NCBI GenBank assembly: GCA_036403155.1
Contig: DASWRM010000033.1
Location: 22,101 to 86,100, forward strand
Source: Gaiellales bacterium
GTDB lineage: Bacteria; Actinomycetota; Thermoleophilia; Gaiellales; JAICJC01
Reading direction: 5' to 3'
Length of the DNA stretch: 64,000 nt
This document shows, piece after piece, positions 57,470-64,000 of this stretch. A model generated the notes under the pieces. It ran no database searches and had not been told where the DNA came from. It saw only the letters and a program-made list of their open reading frames with translations. A program made the position numbers and the translations under genes. Within the stretch, counting starts at the first letter, position 1. The number at the start of each line of letters is the position of its first letter.

Positions 57470-59129
57470 CCCAGCGCTCACCCCGGCGTCGATGGACGAG
57501 GTGCGCCTGCGCCGCCTGATCGCTGTCGGGCGGACGCTGGTCGCCGAGCTGGATCTCGAGGTGCTGCTCCTCACCATCGTCGAGGCCTCGCGTGAGCTGA
57601 CGGGTGCGCGGTATGCCGCGCTCGGGGTGCTGAACGACCGCGGCGATGCGCTCGAGCGGTTTCTCACCGTCGGCATGGACGACGACGCCCGGGCGCGGAT
57701 CGGCGACCTGCCGCACGGCCACGGCGTGCTCGGCGTGCTGATCCACGATCCGCAGCCGCTGCGGCTCTCGGACGTCAGCGAGCATCCCCGCTCGTACGGC
57801 TTTCCGGCCGGCCATCCGCCGATGCGGGCGTTCCTCGGGGTGCCCGTGCGGATCCGTGACGACGTGTACGGCAACCTCTACATGACCGACAAGGACTCGG
57901 GCGACTTCGACGAGGGAGACGAGGAGGCGGCGGTCGTGCTCGCGGAATGGGCCGGCATCGCCATCCAGAACGCCCGGCTCTACGAGTCGGCGACGCGCCG
58001 CAGCGAGGAGCTCTCCCGGGCCGTGGCGGGCTTCGAGGCCTCGCTGGCTGTCGCGCGCGCCGTGGGCGGGGAGACCGAGCTCGACCGGATCCTCGAGCTG
58101 ATCGCCAAGCGCGGCAGGGCGCTGGTCGAGGCCGATTCGATGGTGATCGCCCTGTATGACGGGAAGACGCTCACGATCCGGTCGGTCGCCGGGCAGCTCG
58201 ACCGCTCGCTGGAGGGGGCGACGGTCGACCTACCCGGTACGGCGGTTGCCGAGGTGATCAACCGCCAGCGCACGCTCCAGCTCCACGACGACGGCTCGCC
58301 GACCCAGGTGATGGGCGGGATCGCCGCCCGCGCCGGCCTCGTGGTACCGCTCGTGTTCCGGACCTCGTGTGTGGGGGTGCTGTGCGCGCTCGATCCGATC
58401 GACGGCTCGTCGCGCTTCACGCCGGATCACCAGCGGGTGCTGGAGGCGTTCGCGAGCAGCGGCGCCACTGCGGTCGCCACCGGGCAGAACGTCGCCCACG
58501 AGCGGCTCCGGCGCAGCATCGAGGCGTCCGAGAGCGAGCGCCGCCGCTGGGCGAGGGAGCTGCACGACGAGACGCTGCAGGACATGGCGAGCCTCAAGCT
58601 CCTGCTGGGGTCGGCGCGGCGCTCCACCGACGTGGACGCCATCCACGGAGTGCTCGACGATGTCAGCGAGCAGCTCACGGCCGGAATCCGATCGCTCCGT
58701 CGGCTGATCGGCGAGCTCCGGCCTGCGGTGCTGGACGAGGTCGGCCTCGAGCCGGCGCTCGAGGCGCTCGCCGAGCGGATCGAGTCATCGGGCATCGAGG
58801 TCAGCATGCGGCTCGAACTGCCTTCCCGGGAGAGCGGCGAGCTGGCCCGAGACGTCGAGGACACGCTCTACCGGCTCGTGCAGGAGGCCCTCACGAACGT
58901 GGTCAAGCATGCCGGCGCGACCAGCGTGTCGGTATCGGTCGCCCGGCTCGACGGCCTCCTGGACGTGACGGTGCAGGACGACGGATCGGGAATCGACCAG
59001 GCGGCTCCCACCGCCGGCTATGGCCTCGTCGGCATGCGGGAGCGTGTCGATCTCGTCGGCGGCACGCTCGAGATCGACGGTGAGCCCGGGAGCGGCACGC
59101 GCCTGCGCGCGACGATCCCGCTGCGCTAG
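57456..59129 (+). CDS. GAF-GAF sensor histidine kinase, DosS/DevS-like
   Basis: The protein is 557 residues from ATG 57456 (ATG 57492 also fits). GAF-A (~30-170) has ELTGARYAALGVLNDRG, LPHGHGVLGVLIHDPQPLRLSD and SYGFPAGHPPMRAFLGVPVRIRDDVYGNLYMTDK; this is the DevS/DosT pattern, and H120 of GHPPM lies about where those proteins hold heme. GAF-B (~190-340) follows. HisKA_3: ELHDETLQDMASLKLLLG with phospho-accepting H370. HATPase: EALTNVVKHAG, DDGSGI, GYGLVGMRERV. It should phosphorylate the adjacent response regulator in response to O2, NO, CO or redox; heme binding is inference. Confidence 0.9.
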   Translation: MPRADPALTPASMDEVRLRRLIAVGRTLVAELDLEVLLLTIVEASRELTGARYAALGVLNDRGDALERFLTVGMDDDARARIGDLPHGHGVLGVLIHDPQPLRLSDVSEHPRSYGFPAGHPPMRAFLGVPVRIRDDVYGNLYMTDKDSGDFDEGDEEAAVVLAEWAGIAIQNARLYESATRRSEELSRAVAGFEASLAVARAVGGETELDRILELIAKRGRALVEADSMVIALYDGKTLTIRSVAGQLDRSLEGATVDLPGTAVAEVINRQRTLQLHDDGSPTQVMGGIAARAGLVVPLVFRTSCVGVLCALDPIDGSSRFTPDHQRVLEAFASSGATAVATGQNVAHERLRRSIEASESERRRWARELHDETLQDMASLKLLLGSARRSTDVDAIHGVLDDVSEQLTAGIRSLRRLIGELRPAVLDEVGLEPALEALAERIESSGIEVSMRLELPSRESGELARDVEDTLYRLVQEALTNVVKHAGATSVSVSVARLDGLLDVTVQDDGSGIDQAAPTAGYGLVGMRERVDLVGGTLEIDGEPGSGTRLRATIPLR

Positions 59130-59497
59130 CCGTTGACGGCGGCGAGCTGGTCCGCCAGCTCCCCGTCGCGGGCCAGGAACCCGTCAGCGCCCGCCTCCGC
59201 AGCGGCCTCACCGCTGACGCCGACCAGGACGATCCGCACTCCGGGGTGGCCGGCGCGCACGCGTCCCAGGAGCGCCGCTCCCTCCTCGCGGACTGTCGAG
59301 CGGCCGATCAGGAGGACGGCTCGCCCGTGTCCGGCCAGCAGCTCCGGCAGCTCGGCGGTATGGGGGGTATCTCCCACGACGTGGAGGTTGGCGTCATGGC
59401 TGCAGAGCGCACGGAGGGCCGCTCGGTCGAACTGCCTGCGGTCGCAGATGACGACCCGGAGGCATGGGTGGGGGTGAACGGCGGTCGCGGGCATCAT
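59126..59497 (-). CDS. Stand-alone degenerate receiver (pseudo-response-regulator)
   Basis: The protein is 123 residues from ATG 59497 (or 59494). It has a receiver-like layout: RVVICDRRQFDRAALRALCSHDANLHVVGDT keeps one acidic residue. Where the phosphoacceptor Asp belongs it reads AVLLIGRSTV (Gly instead of Asp), and the conserved Lys region reads FLARDGE. So it cannot be phosphorylated normally. It converges on the kinase gene, sharing CTAG, and is divergent from the second Usp gene across the palindrome region, so it probably belongs to the same regulon. It may act as a decoy or binding partner for the kinase. Confidence 0.65.
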   Translation of the reverse strand: MMPATAVHPHPCLRVVICDRRQFDRAALRALCSHDANLHVVGDTPHTAELPELLAGHGRAVLLIGRSTVREEGAALLGRVRAGHPGVRIVLVGVSGEAAAEAGADGFLARDGELADQLAAVNG

Positions 59498-59576
59498 GCG
59501 GCTCAGGTTACGGTCGCGTCTACGAGGCAGCCTCAGGGAAGACGCTGATTCGGCGGTGGCCGGCAGGCGGTCGGGG

Positions 59577-59591
59577 TGCGGCTTTCCCGCA
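59577..59591. promoter_or_regulatory. Palindrome TGCGG-CTTTC-CCGCA in second divergent Usp promoter region
   Basis: Five-bp perfect arms; one base shorter than the element at 56343-56358 but with the same TTTCCCGCAC half. It lies between the pseudo-receiver (-) and Usp (+) genes. Confidence 0.45.
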
Positions 59592-59675
59592 CAGGGATTC
59601 GTGGAGTCGCACGACGCGTCAGGGCAGGCGGCGGCGGACGATGCAATCACCACGAACCGACCAAAGGGGTGCGCC

Positions 59676-60155
59676 ATGTCGACCATTCTGATTGCGACGG
59701 ACGGCTCGGAGCCCGCGCGCGCGGCTGCCGAGACGGGGATCGACTTGGCGCGCGCTCTCGGGGACGATGTCGTCTTCGTCGCGGTGTGGCACCCGATCTA
59801 CACGAGCACGTTCGGCGTGCCGCCCACGTATTTCGGGGCGGACGTGGTGGAGGCCGAGAAGCAGTGGGCGCTCGAGGCGCTCGAGGCGGCCGTGGCCGAG
59901 GCAAAGGCAGCAGGCGTTCCGGCTCGCACGGTGATGCTCGAAGGGTTCGCTGCCGAGGAGATCTGCCGGTACGCGACCGAGCACACGGTGCGCATGATCG
60001 TGATCGGCTCGCACGGCTGGGGCGCTGTGCGGACCATGCTCAGCCGCAGCACCGTCTCCGGCGTGCTGGCTCACGCACCATGTCCGGTGCTGTCGGGGAC
60101 GCCGGTCGGCGCGGCTGAGGAGCGCGCGGCCGACCGAGAACGGCAGACGGCATGA
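59676..60155 (+). CDS. Universal stress protein (second copy)
   Basis: The protein is 159 residues from ATG 59676. UspA fold: STILIATDGSEPARAAAETGIDLARALG, a longer loop HPIYTSTFGVPPTYFGADVVEAEKQWALEAL, and the C-terminal loop GSHGWGAVRTMLSRSTVSGVLAHAPCPVL. The G-x2-G-x9-G-S/T ATP motif is less perfect than in the first copy, so nucleotide binding is less certain. The leader shares palindrome, GGAGTC and CGACCAAAGG words with that of the 56433 gene. The next gene overlaps its stop (ATGA). Confidence 0.9.
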   Translation: MSTILIATDGSEPARAAAETGIDLARALGDDVVFVAVWHPIYTSTFGVPPTYFGADVVEAEKQWALEALEAAVAEAKAAGVPARTVMLEGFAAEEICRYATEHTVRMIVIGSHGWGAVRTMLSRSTVSGVLAHAPCPVLSGTPVGAAEERAADRERQTA

Positions 60156-60400
60156 GCCCGCCGGCAGACGATCATCCGTGCCACCTCCAGGCCGCCGCCG
60201 GGCGCGTTGAGGCGTGCCCGGAGAGTGGTTGTCCGTTCTGGGTCGACGAAGAGTGTGTCGTCGCCGGCCTCCGGCCGGACTACGAGCACGACCCCGACCT
60301 CGTCCAGCTGCTGCTGCTGCTCCGTACCCGCCTGGCGGGCGGCGGCCAGGGGCGCGGCTGGGCGCCGCTGCGGCTGCTCCCGGCGGAGCGCCGGCGGTAG
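60152..60400 (+). CDS. Small cysteine-rich protein (CPFW motif), 82 residues
   Basis: Starts in ATGA overlap with the Usp stop. The pattern CHLQAAAGRVEACPESGCPFW followed by EECVVAGLRPD carries four cysteines in a Cx11Cx4C-x8-C layout, suggesting a zinc or Fe-S site. A leucine-rich helix LVQLLLLLRTRLAGG follows. Similar CPFW proteins accompany Usp or regulatory genes in actinobacteria; function unknown. Translational coupling puts it in the stress regulon. Confidence 0.65.
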   Translation: MSPPADDHPCHLQAAAGRVEACPESGCPFWVDEECVVAGLRPDYEHDPDLVQLLLLLRTRLAGGGQGRGWAPLRLLPAERRR

Positions 60401-60413
60401 ACTGCCAGCGCCC

Positions 60414-60486
60414 GGGGCGGTAGCTCAGTTGGGAGAGCATCTGGTTTGCAACCAGAAGGTCGTCGGTTCGATCCCGATCCGCTCCA
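60414..60486 (+). tRNA. tRNA-Ala (anticodon TGC)
   Basis: A complete cloverleaf: acceptor GGGGCGG/CCGCTCC with the alanine-identity G3-U70 pair, D-arm GCTC...GAGC, anticodon stem TCTGG/CCAGA with loop TTTGCAA, variable AGGTC, and T-arm with GGTTCGATCCC. The discriminator is A; the encoded 3' end is ACC then T, so CCA must be completed by the CCA-adding enzyme. Confidence 0.95.
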
Positions 60487-61063
60487 CCTGATGTAGGGGA
60501 TCGTTGAAAGCGGCATTCGCTCAGGCGACGTGTCACCGACATGGCACTCAACGCGGGAGTTGGCAGTGCCCGGGGGATGCGAGGGCGAGGGCGGCAGGTC
60601 ATCCGCCCCGTGTGGTGACCGGGCTTCGCAGAATGGAGGTCACTGATCGTGGAGTTTCACGCGTCAGGCCTAGGGGGCGTTCCGCAGCCAGGCCCGTCGG
60701 CGGGCCATTCGGAAGACGAACGCACGTACCGGAATTGTGTCCCGGAGGGCCGGGTGGGCGGGTGGCGGCTCGCCAAACGGGAGTCGGCTGATAGCCCCCT
60801 TACTGCCGCCACCTCTACTGGGCGCAGCCGCTGAGACAGACATCGCGGAGTCGCCGCAAGTCTGGCGTCTTTCGAATGCGGCTGTCCCCCTACCCTCGTC
60901 CAGTGTCCGCGGGTAGAGCCACCCCGGAGAGCCTTCGTCACCCACGGCATGACGACGTAGGTCATCAAGGTACGGTGCGACCGCACGTTCGCCTTCCCGG
61001 AGAAATGGTGGCTCTTGACGATGGCACGGATCCCCGTGAGTCCGAGTCCCACCCGGACGTCTG
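60487..61063. other. Gene-poor stretch after tRNA-Ala
   Basis: About 577 bp with no gene I can support. Open frames on both strands lack good starts and family signatures. Base use looks less GC-biased than in the rest of the window. A decayed insertion downstream of the tRNA is possible, but no integrase or clear tRNA-end repeat was found by eye. Confidence 0.45.
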
Positions 61064-61903
61064 CTACGGGCTGGTCGCTTTGCTGAAGCGAATGGCGACC
61101 GGTTCGATGAGCTCGCCGGAGACATCGCGGAACTGGTCTGCCGCGGCAGCGAGGTCGCGTTCTGCCTGGGGTCGTCGCACAGATGGGATCGAATCCCAGA
61201 CTGAGCGCAGACCGGTTGTTTGTGTCCACCTCACGAACGCAGCACCCGTGCCATAGCGGACGGGATACCGACGCTCCTCGACCTGGATGTCAACATAGCC
61301 GGCGTCTGCAAGGGCACTGCGGATTGAGGCCGGCGATCCGAGCAGGTCCGTTCGAGGCTCGGGCTCGCTGCCCGGTTGTTCTGTGCGCGGGTCGTTATCC
61401 GGTAGATACGACTCCAGCTGGGCCTCCCACGTCGCCCAGGCAGCATCCGTCTCACCGAACGTGGTGAATCCAAGACGACCGCCTGGTCGCAGGACGCGCC
61501 GGTATGCGCGAAGCGCTGCCTGCAGATCTGGCAGGAAGAACAGCACCAAGGATGCAAGCACCACATCGAAACTGCCGGCTGGAACATTCGGCGCCTCCGC
61601 GTCGCCGACCTGTACGCGGACCCAACTGAGGTGATCCCGCTCGATGTCGTGGCGCAAGGCATTGACCATGTCCGGCGCAATGTCGATAGCCTCCACCCGA
61701 CCTCGCTCCCCGACACAGCGGGCGGCCGGAAAGGTCACCGCACCGCGCCCCGAGCCCACGTCGAGTAGTCGCTCACCCAAGCGCACTCCGACAAAGCCAA
61801 CCAGATCCTCACCAAACACCGAGAAGAACTCGACGCCAGCTTGGTCATACTCGCGCGCAACCCGCGAAAACAGTGCAGCCACCTGCCGCTTAGCGTCATC
61901 CAT
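61064..61903 (-). CDS. Class I SAM-dependent methyltransferase
   Basis: The protein is 279 residues from ATG 61903. SAM motif I LLDVGSGRGAVTFPAA, motif II acidic VEAIDIAPDMV, VQVGDAEAPNVPAGSFDVVLASLVLFFLPDLQ and RVLRPGGRLGFTTF. The C-terminal part (SIRSALADAGYVDIQVEERRYPV) is of the UbiE/small-molecule type. Substrate unknown. It lies 88 bp downstream of an acetyltransferase gene on the same strand. Codon choice appears less GC-extreme than in the core of the window. Confidence 0.85.
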   Translation of the reverse strand: MDDAKRQVAALFSRVAREYDQAGVEFFSVFGEDLVGFVGVRLGERLLDVGSGRGAVTFPAARCVGERGRVEAIDIAPDMVNALRHDIERDHLSWVRVQVGDAEAPNVPAGSFDVVLASLVLFFLPDLQAALRAYRRVLRPGGRLGFTTFGETDAAWATWEAQLESYLPDNDPRTEQPGSEPEPRTDLLGSPASIRSALADAGYVDIQVEERRYPVRYGTGAAFVRWTQTTGLRSVWDSIPSVRRPQAERDLAAAADQFRDVSGELIEPVAIRFSKATSP

Positions 61904-61991
61904 TGCTCGCAGTATCCCACCCGGACCGCGGTCACTCAGCCACCGCACCTGGCGGCTCGGATATCTCGACCGCGTCACCGCGCGTGGCGAG

Positions 61992-62447
61992 TTAGGTGAT
62001 CCTGAACCGCAGCAAGATCTCGTTGTCAAACACGCGGTCGCCCGTCTGCTCGAATCCGTACCGCTCGTAGAATCCAAGCGGACTGCCATCGCCCTCGCCG
62101 CAGCTCGTCCACAGCACCTGTACCCCGGGGCGGCCCCGGAAGTACTCCACGATCAAATCAAGCGCCGCGGCGCCGTACCCCCGCCCCTGGTAACGCTGGT
62201 CGATCAGCAGCCTCCAGAGATACTGCGCTATGTAGCCGGGTCCATCGACCTCGTCGCTGATCATCACAAAACCGACTGGGATGTCCTCGGCATAGATCGC
62301 CCAGCAAATGGCGCGACCACCCGGATCCTCGACCGCCTCGACCAGCGAATCGGCAACACCGGCGACGAACTGCTGCTGAATCGACGAGACGCTGAGAGCC
62401 TCGACCACGCCGCGATTCGAGTCGTCAATCGGCTCGAGTGAAACCAC
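61992..62447 (-). CDS. GNAT-family N-acetyltransferase
   Basis: The protein is 151 residues from GTG 62447, preceded by AGGTAAGG; upstream starts would add a non-conserved extension. Pattern: VGFVMISDEVDGPGYIAQYLWRLLIDQRYQGRGYGAAALDLIVEYF with the acetyl-CoA loop QGRGYG, and the C-terminal GDGSPLGFYERYGFEQTGDRVFDNEILLRFRI. The layout is that of spermidine/aminoglycoside-type small GNATs. The acceptor cannot be told. Confidence 0.82.
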   Translation of the reverse strand: MVSLEPIDDSNRGVVEALSVSSIQQQFVAGVADSLVEAVEDPGGRAICWAIYAEDIPVGFVMISDEVDGPGYIAQYLWRLLIDQRYQGRGYGAAALDLIVEYFRGRPGVQVLWTSCGEGDGSPLGFYERYGFEQTGDRVFDNEILLRFRIT

Positions 62448-62760
62448 GGCCGCGACCTTACCTGAGCCGCAACCCGACGGGTTCCATGCGCACTCGCCGC
62501 CATGCTCATCGCCACGCCGTGCGCTGGTCAGCAATCTGTGCGACGAGTGGCGTTGCCAAGTAGATTTCACAAGGTCGCCCCGATGCGTCGGCAGGCGTCG
62601 GTGTCGGGCGAATTAGACGGACGGGGGAGTGGCAGCTCGCCGGGGTGCGGGGGCGGCGGCTGGCTGGAGGGCCTCAGCCGACTGCGACCGTCCGATGAGT
62701 TTGCCGCGCGCCGGTCGTCTGTACCTCAGATAGTGGATGGCCGATGAAAGGAGCGACCGC
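62448..62760. other. Intergenic region before DUF899 gene
   Basis: About 313 bp between divergent genes. No gene seen. A G-rich stretch (GGGGTGCGGGGGCGGCGG) lies at about 62639-62656; no clear promoter hexamers. Confidence 0.35.
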
Positions 62761-63528
62761 ATGACCGCAACGCCACCGATCGTCGACCGTGGGACGTGGC
62801 AGGAGCAGATCGACGAGCTCCGCGTCCGCGAGAAGGCGCACACCCGTAAGGCCGACGCGATCGCCGCGGCCCGCCGGCGACTGCCCATGGTCGAGGTCGA
62901 CCCAAGCACGCCTCTCACCGGCCCGGCGGGGGATGTCCGCCTGATCGACACCTTCGAAGGGCGGGCGCAGCTGTTCGCGTCCTACATGATGTGGTACGCC
63001 GGAGCCCCTGCCGCGGCGCAGTGCGAGGGCTGCACGAAGGACAACGCGCAGGTACGCGAGCTGTCCTATCTGCACTCACGCGACGTCACCTTCGCCGTGT
63101 TCTGCCAGGGCCCGTTCGCAGAGAGTGACCGCTATCGCGCGTTCCTCGGCTGGGAGATGCCGTTCTACTCGGTGCCCGAGACGTCGCGCGATGCGCTCAT
63201 CGCCGGGCGTCACTTCGGCATGAACGTGTGTTACCTGCGCGACGGCGACCGCGTCTACGAGACCTACTGGACGACGGGACGCGGCAACGAGACGATGGGC
63301 AGCGCCTACCCAATGCTCGACATGACCGTCTACGGGCGGCAGGAGTCCTGGGAGGAATCCCCGGACGGCTGGCCGCAGATCTACCCCGGTACGCGCAGCG
63401 AGCAGATGCGCACCGACGAGGATGGCCGTGCCGTGCGTCGGCCGGGCGGCCGGCCGATCCCCCAGTGGCCGCAGCTGGCAGCCGGACACTCCGACGACAT
63501 CCATGCTGCGGGCGATGCCGGCCGCTGA
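62761..63528 (+). CDS. DUF899 (thioredoxin-like) family protein
   Basis: The protein is 255 residues from ATG 62761, with AAAGGAG upstream. DUF899 pattern: KAHTRKADAIAAARRRLPMVEVD, LIDTFEGRAQLFASYMMWYAG, then CEGCTKDNAQ (a CxxC), SYLHSRDVTFAVFCQGPFAESDRYRAFLGWEMPFYS, and the typical ending TYWTTGRGNETMGSAYPMLDMTVYGRQESWE. The usual tail DLTPYGRQE is changed to DMTVYGRQE. Members are cytosolic, thioredoxin-fold, with unproved redox roles. It stands alone. Confidence 0.88.
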   Translation: MTATPPIVDRGTWQEQIDELRVREKAHTRKADAIAAARRRLPMVEVDPSTPLTGPAGDVRLIDTFEGRAQLFASYMMWYAGAPAAAQCEGCTKDNAQVRELSYLHSRDVTFAVFCQGPFAESDRYRAFLGWEMPFYSVPETSRDALIAGRHFGMNVCYLRDGDRVYETYWTTGRGNETMGSAYPMLDMTVYGRQESWEESPDGWPQIYPGTRSEQMRTDEDGRAVRRPGGRPIPQWPQLAAGHSDDIHAAGDAGR

Positions 63529-63826
63529 CAGGATCAGGTCGGGAGAGCGGCGTCCTTCGCCGCCCACCGACGTCGGCGAGCGCCGTTCAGGCTGGACCCT
63601 TGGCTCGCGCACTCTGGGGACCCGGTAAGTACCAGCGATATGGACGCGGCAACGCCGACGGCTTCACGTGCTTCCGGCACTTGGGGATTGCCGTGAGCTT
63701 CGGAGAAACCGCCAGGTGAACTGAGTCCTGGACGGTGTCATGTGTGTGAGCGGAGCCTCAGAAGGGCCAAGAATCGGGGCTTCTAGCTGCCAGGTACGCT
63801 GGGGCCTACACCTGAAAGGTTCTCGG
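63529..63826. other. Intergenic, no gene recognised
   Basis: About 298 bp between the DUF899 gene and the decayed P-loop frame. No RNA gene or convincing frame seen. Confidence 0.35.
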
Positions 63827-64000
63827 TGCGTCCTCACGGGAACCCCGCGGTCGGGGCTGATCGCAACGGTGGTCTTGTAGGGGACGGATCTGCTGGTCGC
63901 GGGCCGGACGCCGCCCGGCGAGATGCTCGCGGGGCCCTCCGCTCCCGCGGTCCGGATTCGCGCCTGCCTGCTCGATTGCGACGACGCGACCCGGCTCGCG
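63827..64000 (+). pseudogene. Decayed P-loop ATPase/kinase-like gene, partial
   Basis: One frame reads CVLTGTPRSGLIATVVL, a TAG stop, then GTDLLVAGRTPPGEMLAG, PSAPAVRIRACLLDCDDATRLA to the window end. TGTPRSG resembles a Walker A that has lost its GKS, and ACLLDCDDATRLA resembles the nucleotide-kinase-like LDCxDxxRxxRL motif. The internal stop, missing lysine and compressed spacing suggest internal deletion. It could instead be an intact gene starting later and running past the window. Confidence 0.3.

Noticed and set aside
60649..60834. Possible helicase-associated-domain or integrase remnant (EGRVGGWRLAKRE)
   Set aside because: Only a dozen residues look suggestive; far too little to call.
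60876..61256. Plus-strand open frame after tRNA-Ala
   Set aside because: Its second half is antisense to the methyltransferase; the first half shows no family pattern or ribosome site.

Overview
The window is very GC-rich, densely coded DNA from a chromosome of high-GC Gram-positive type. The mix of content points to the Actinomycetota, most likely class Thermoleophilia (Solirubrobacterales/Gaiellales-like): flagellar and c-di-GMP genes, a DUF1707 protein, an MFS transporter fused to a cyclic-nucleotide domain, a phosphoketolase plus a short acetate kinase, and a Thermus-like isocitrate dehydrogenase. This placement is inferred from gene content. There is no rRNA or complete marker set to prove it. 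I see no phage, IS element or CRISPR array.

Layout. 0-5.5 kb: end of a polyamine-type ABC binding protein, a Rieske oxygenase, a secreted amidase, a DsbA-like protein and a luciferase-like flavoenzyme. 5.5-12.2 kb: phosphoketolase and acetate kinase, diverging over only 17 bp; a MarR regulator with a DUF1707 protein; a hydrolase; an ATP-dependent DNA ligase. 12.2-16.4 kb: a methylated-compound module made of a DmdA/GcvT-like protein divergent from a trimethylamine-dehydrogenase-type flavoprotein, then a PhyH-type dioxygenase. 16.7-18.6 kb: isocitrate dehydrogenase with a coupled CBS protein. 18.6-20.6 kb: a flagellar remnant (FlhB-like, FliK-like, FlgF/G-like, and a second rod gene cut off after about 27 codons). 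The cut joins directly to the truncated 3' end of an oppositely oriented glycosyltransferase gene, which is a rearrangement or an assembly join. 22-26 kb: E1 alpha/beta of a 2-oxoacid dehydrogenase and a membrane diguanylate cyclase.

26-32.7 kb: a nitrilase, an MFS-CNMP transporter, and two small proteins built from repeated 'PDVEAHR' units. Each of the two has the same ECF-like promoter (GGAAGATTTC, 12 nt, CGTCATGTG). They face a translationally coupled operon of ECF sigma factor, small protein, cytoplasmic subtilase and GAF protein. This is the best candidate here for an undescribed system. 32.8-38.4 kb: polyphosphate genes (ppk1, ppx with a Pho-box-like site, SixA-like phosphatase, CYTH-CHAD, PilZ). 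38.4-48.1 kb: two PLP decarboxylase paralogues, a LysR regulator, an ABC-F ATPase, a flavin reductase and a CoA-transferase. 48.2-55.7 kb: a secreted metalloprotease-like protein and a tightly coupled operon of alpha-oxoamine synthase, membrane-PAS-GGDEF-EAL protein and MFS transporter.

55.8-60.4 kb: a DosR/DosS-like island. A NarL-type response regulator and a GAF-GAF histidine kinase are flanked by two divergent promoter regions. Each of these carries a related palindrome and drives a universal stress protein gene. 60.4-64 kb: tRNA-Ala(TGC), a gene-poor stretch, then a methyltransferase, an acetyltransferase, a DUF899 protein and a decayed P-loop gene. This end looks more accessory than the rest.
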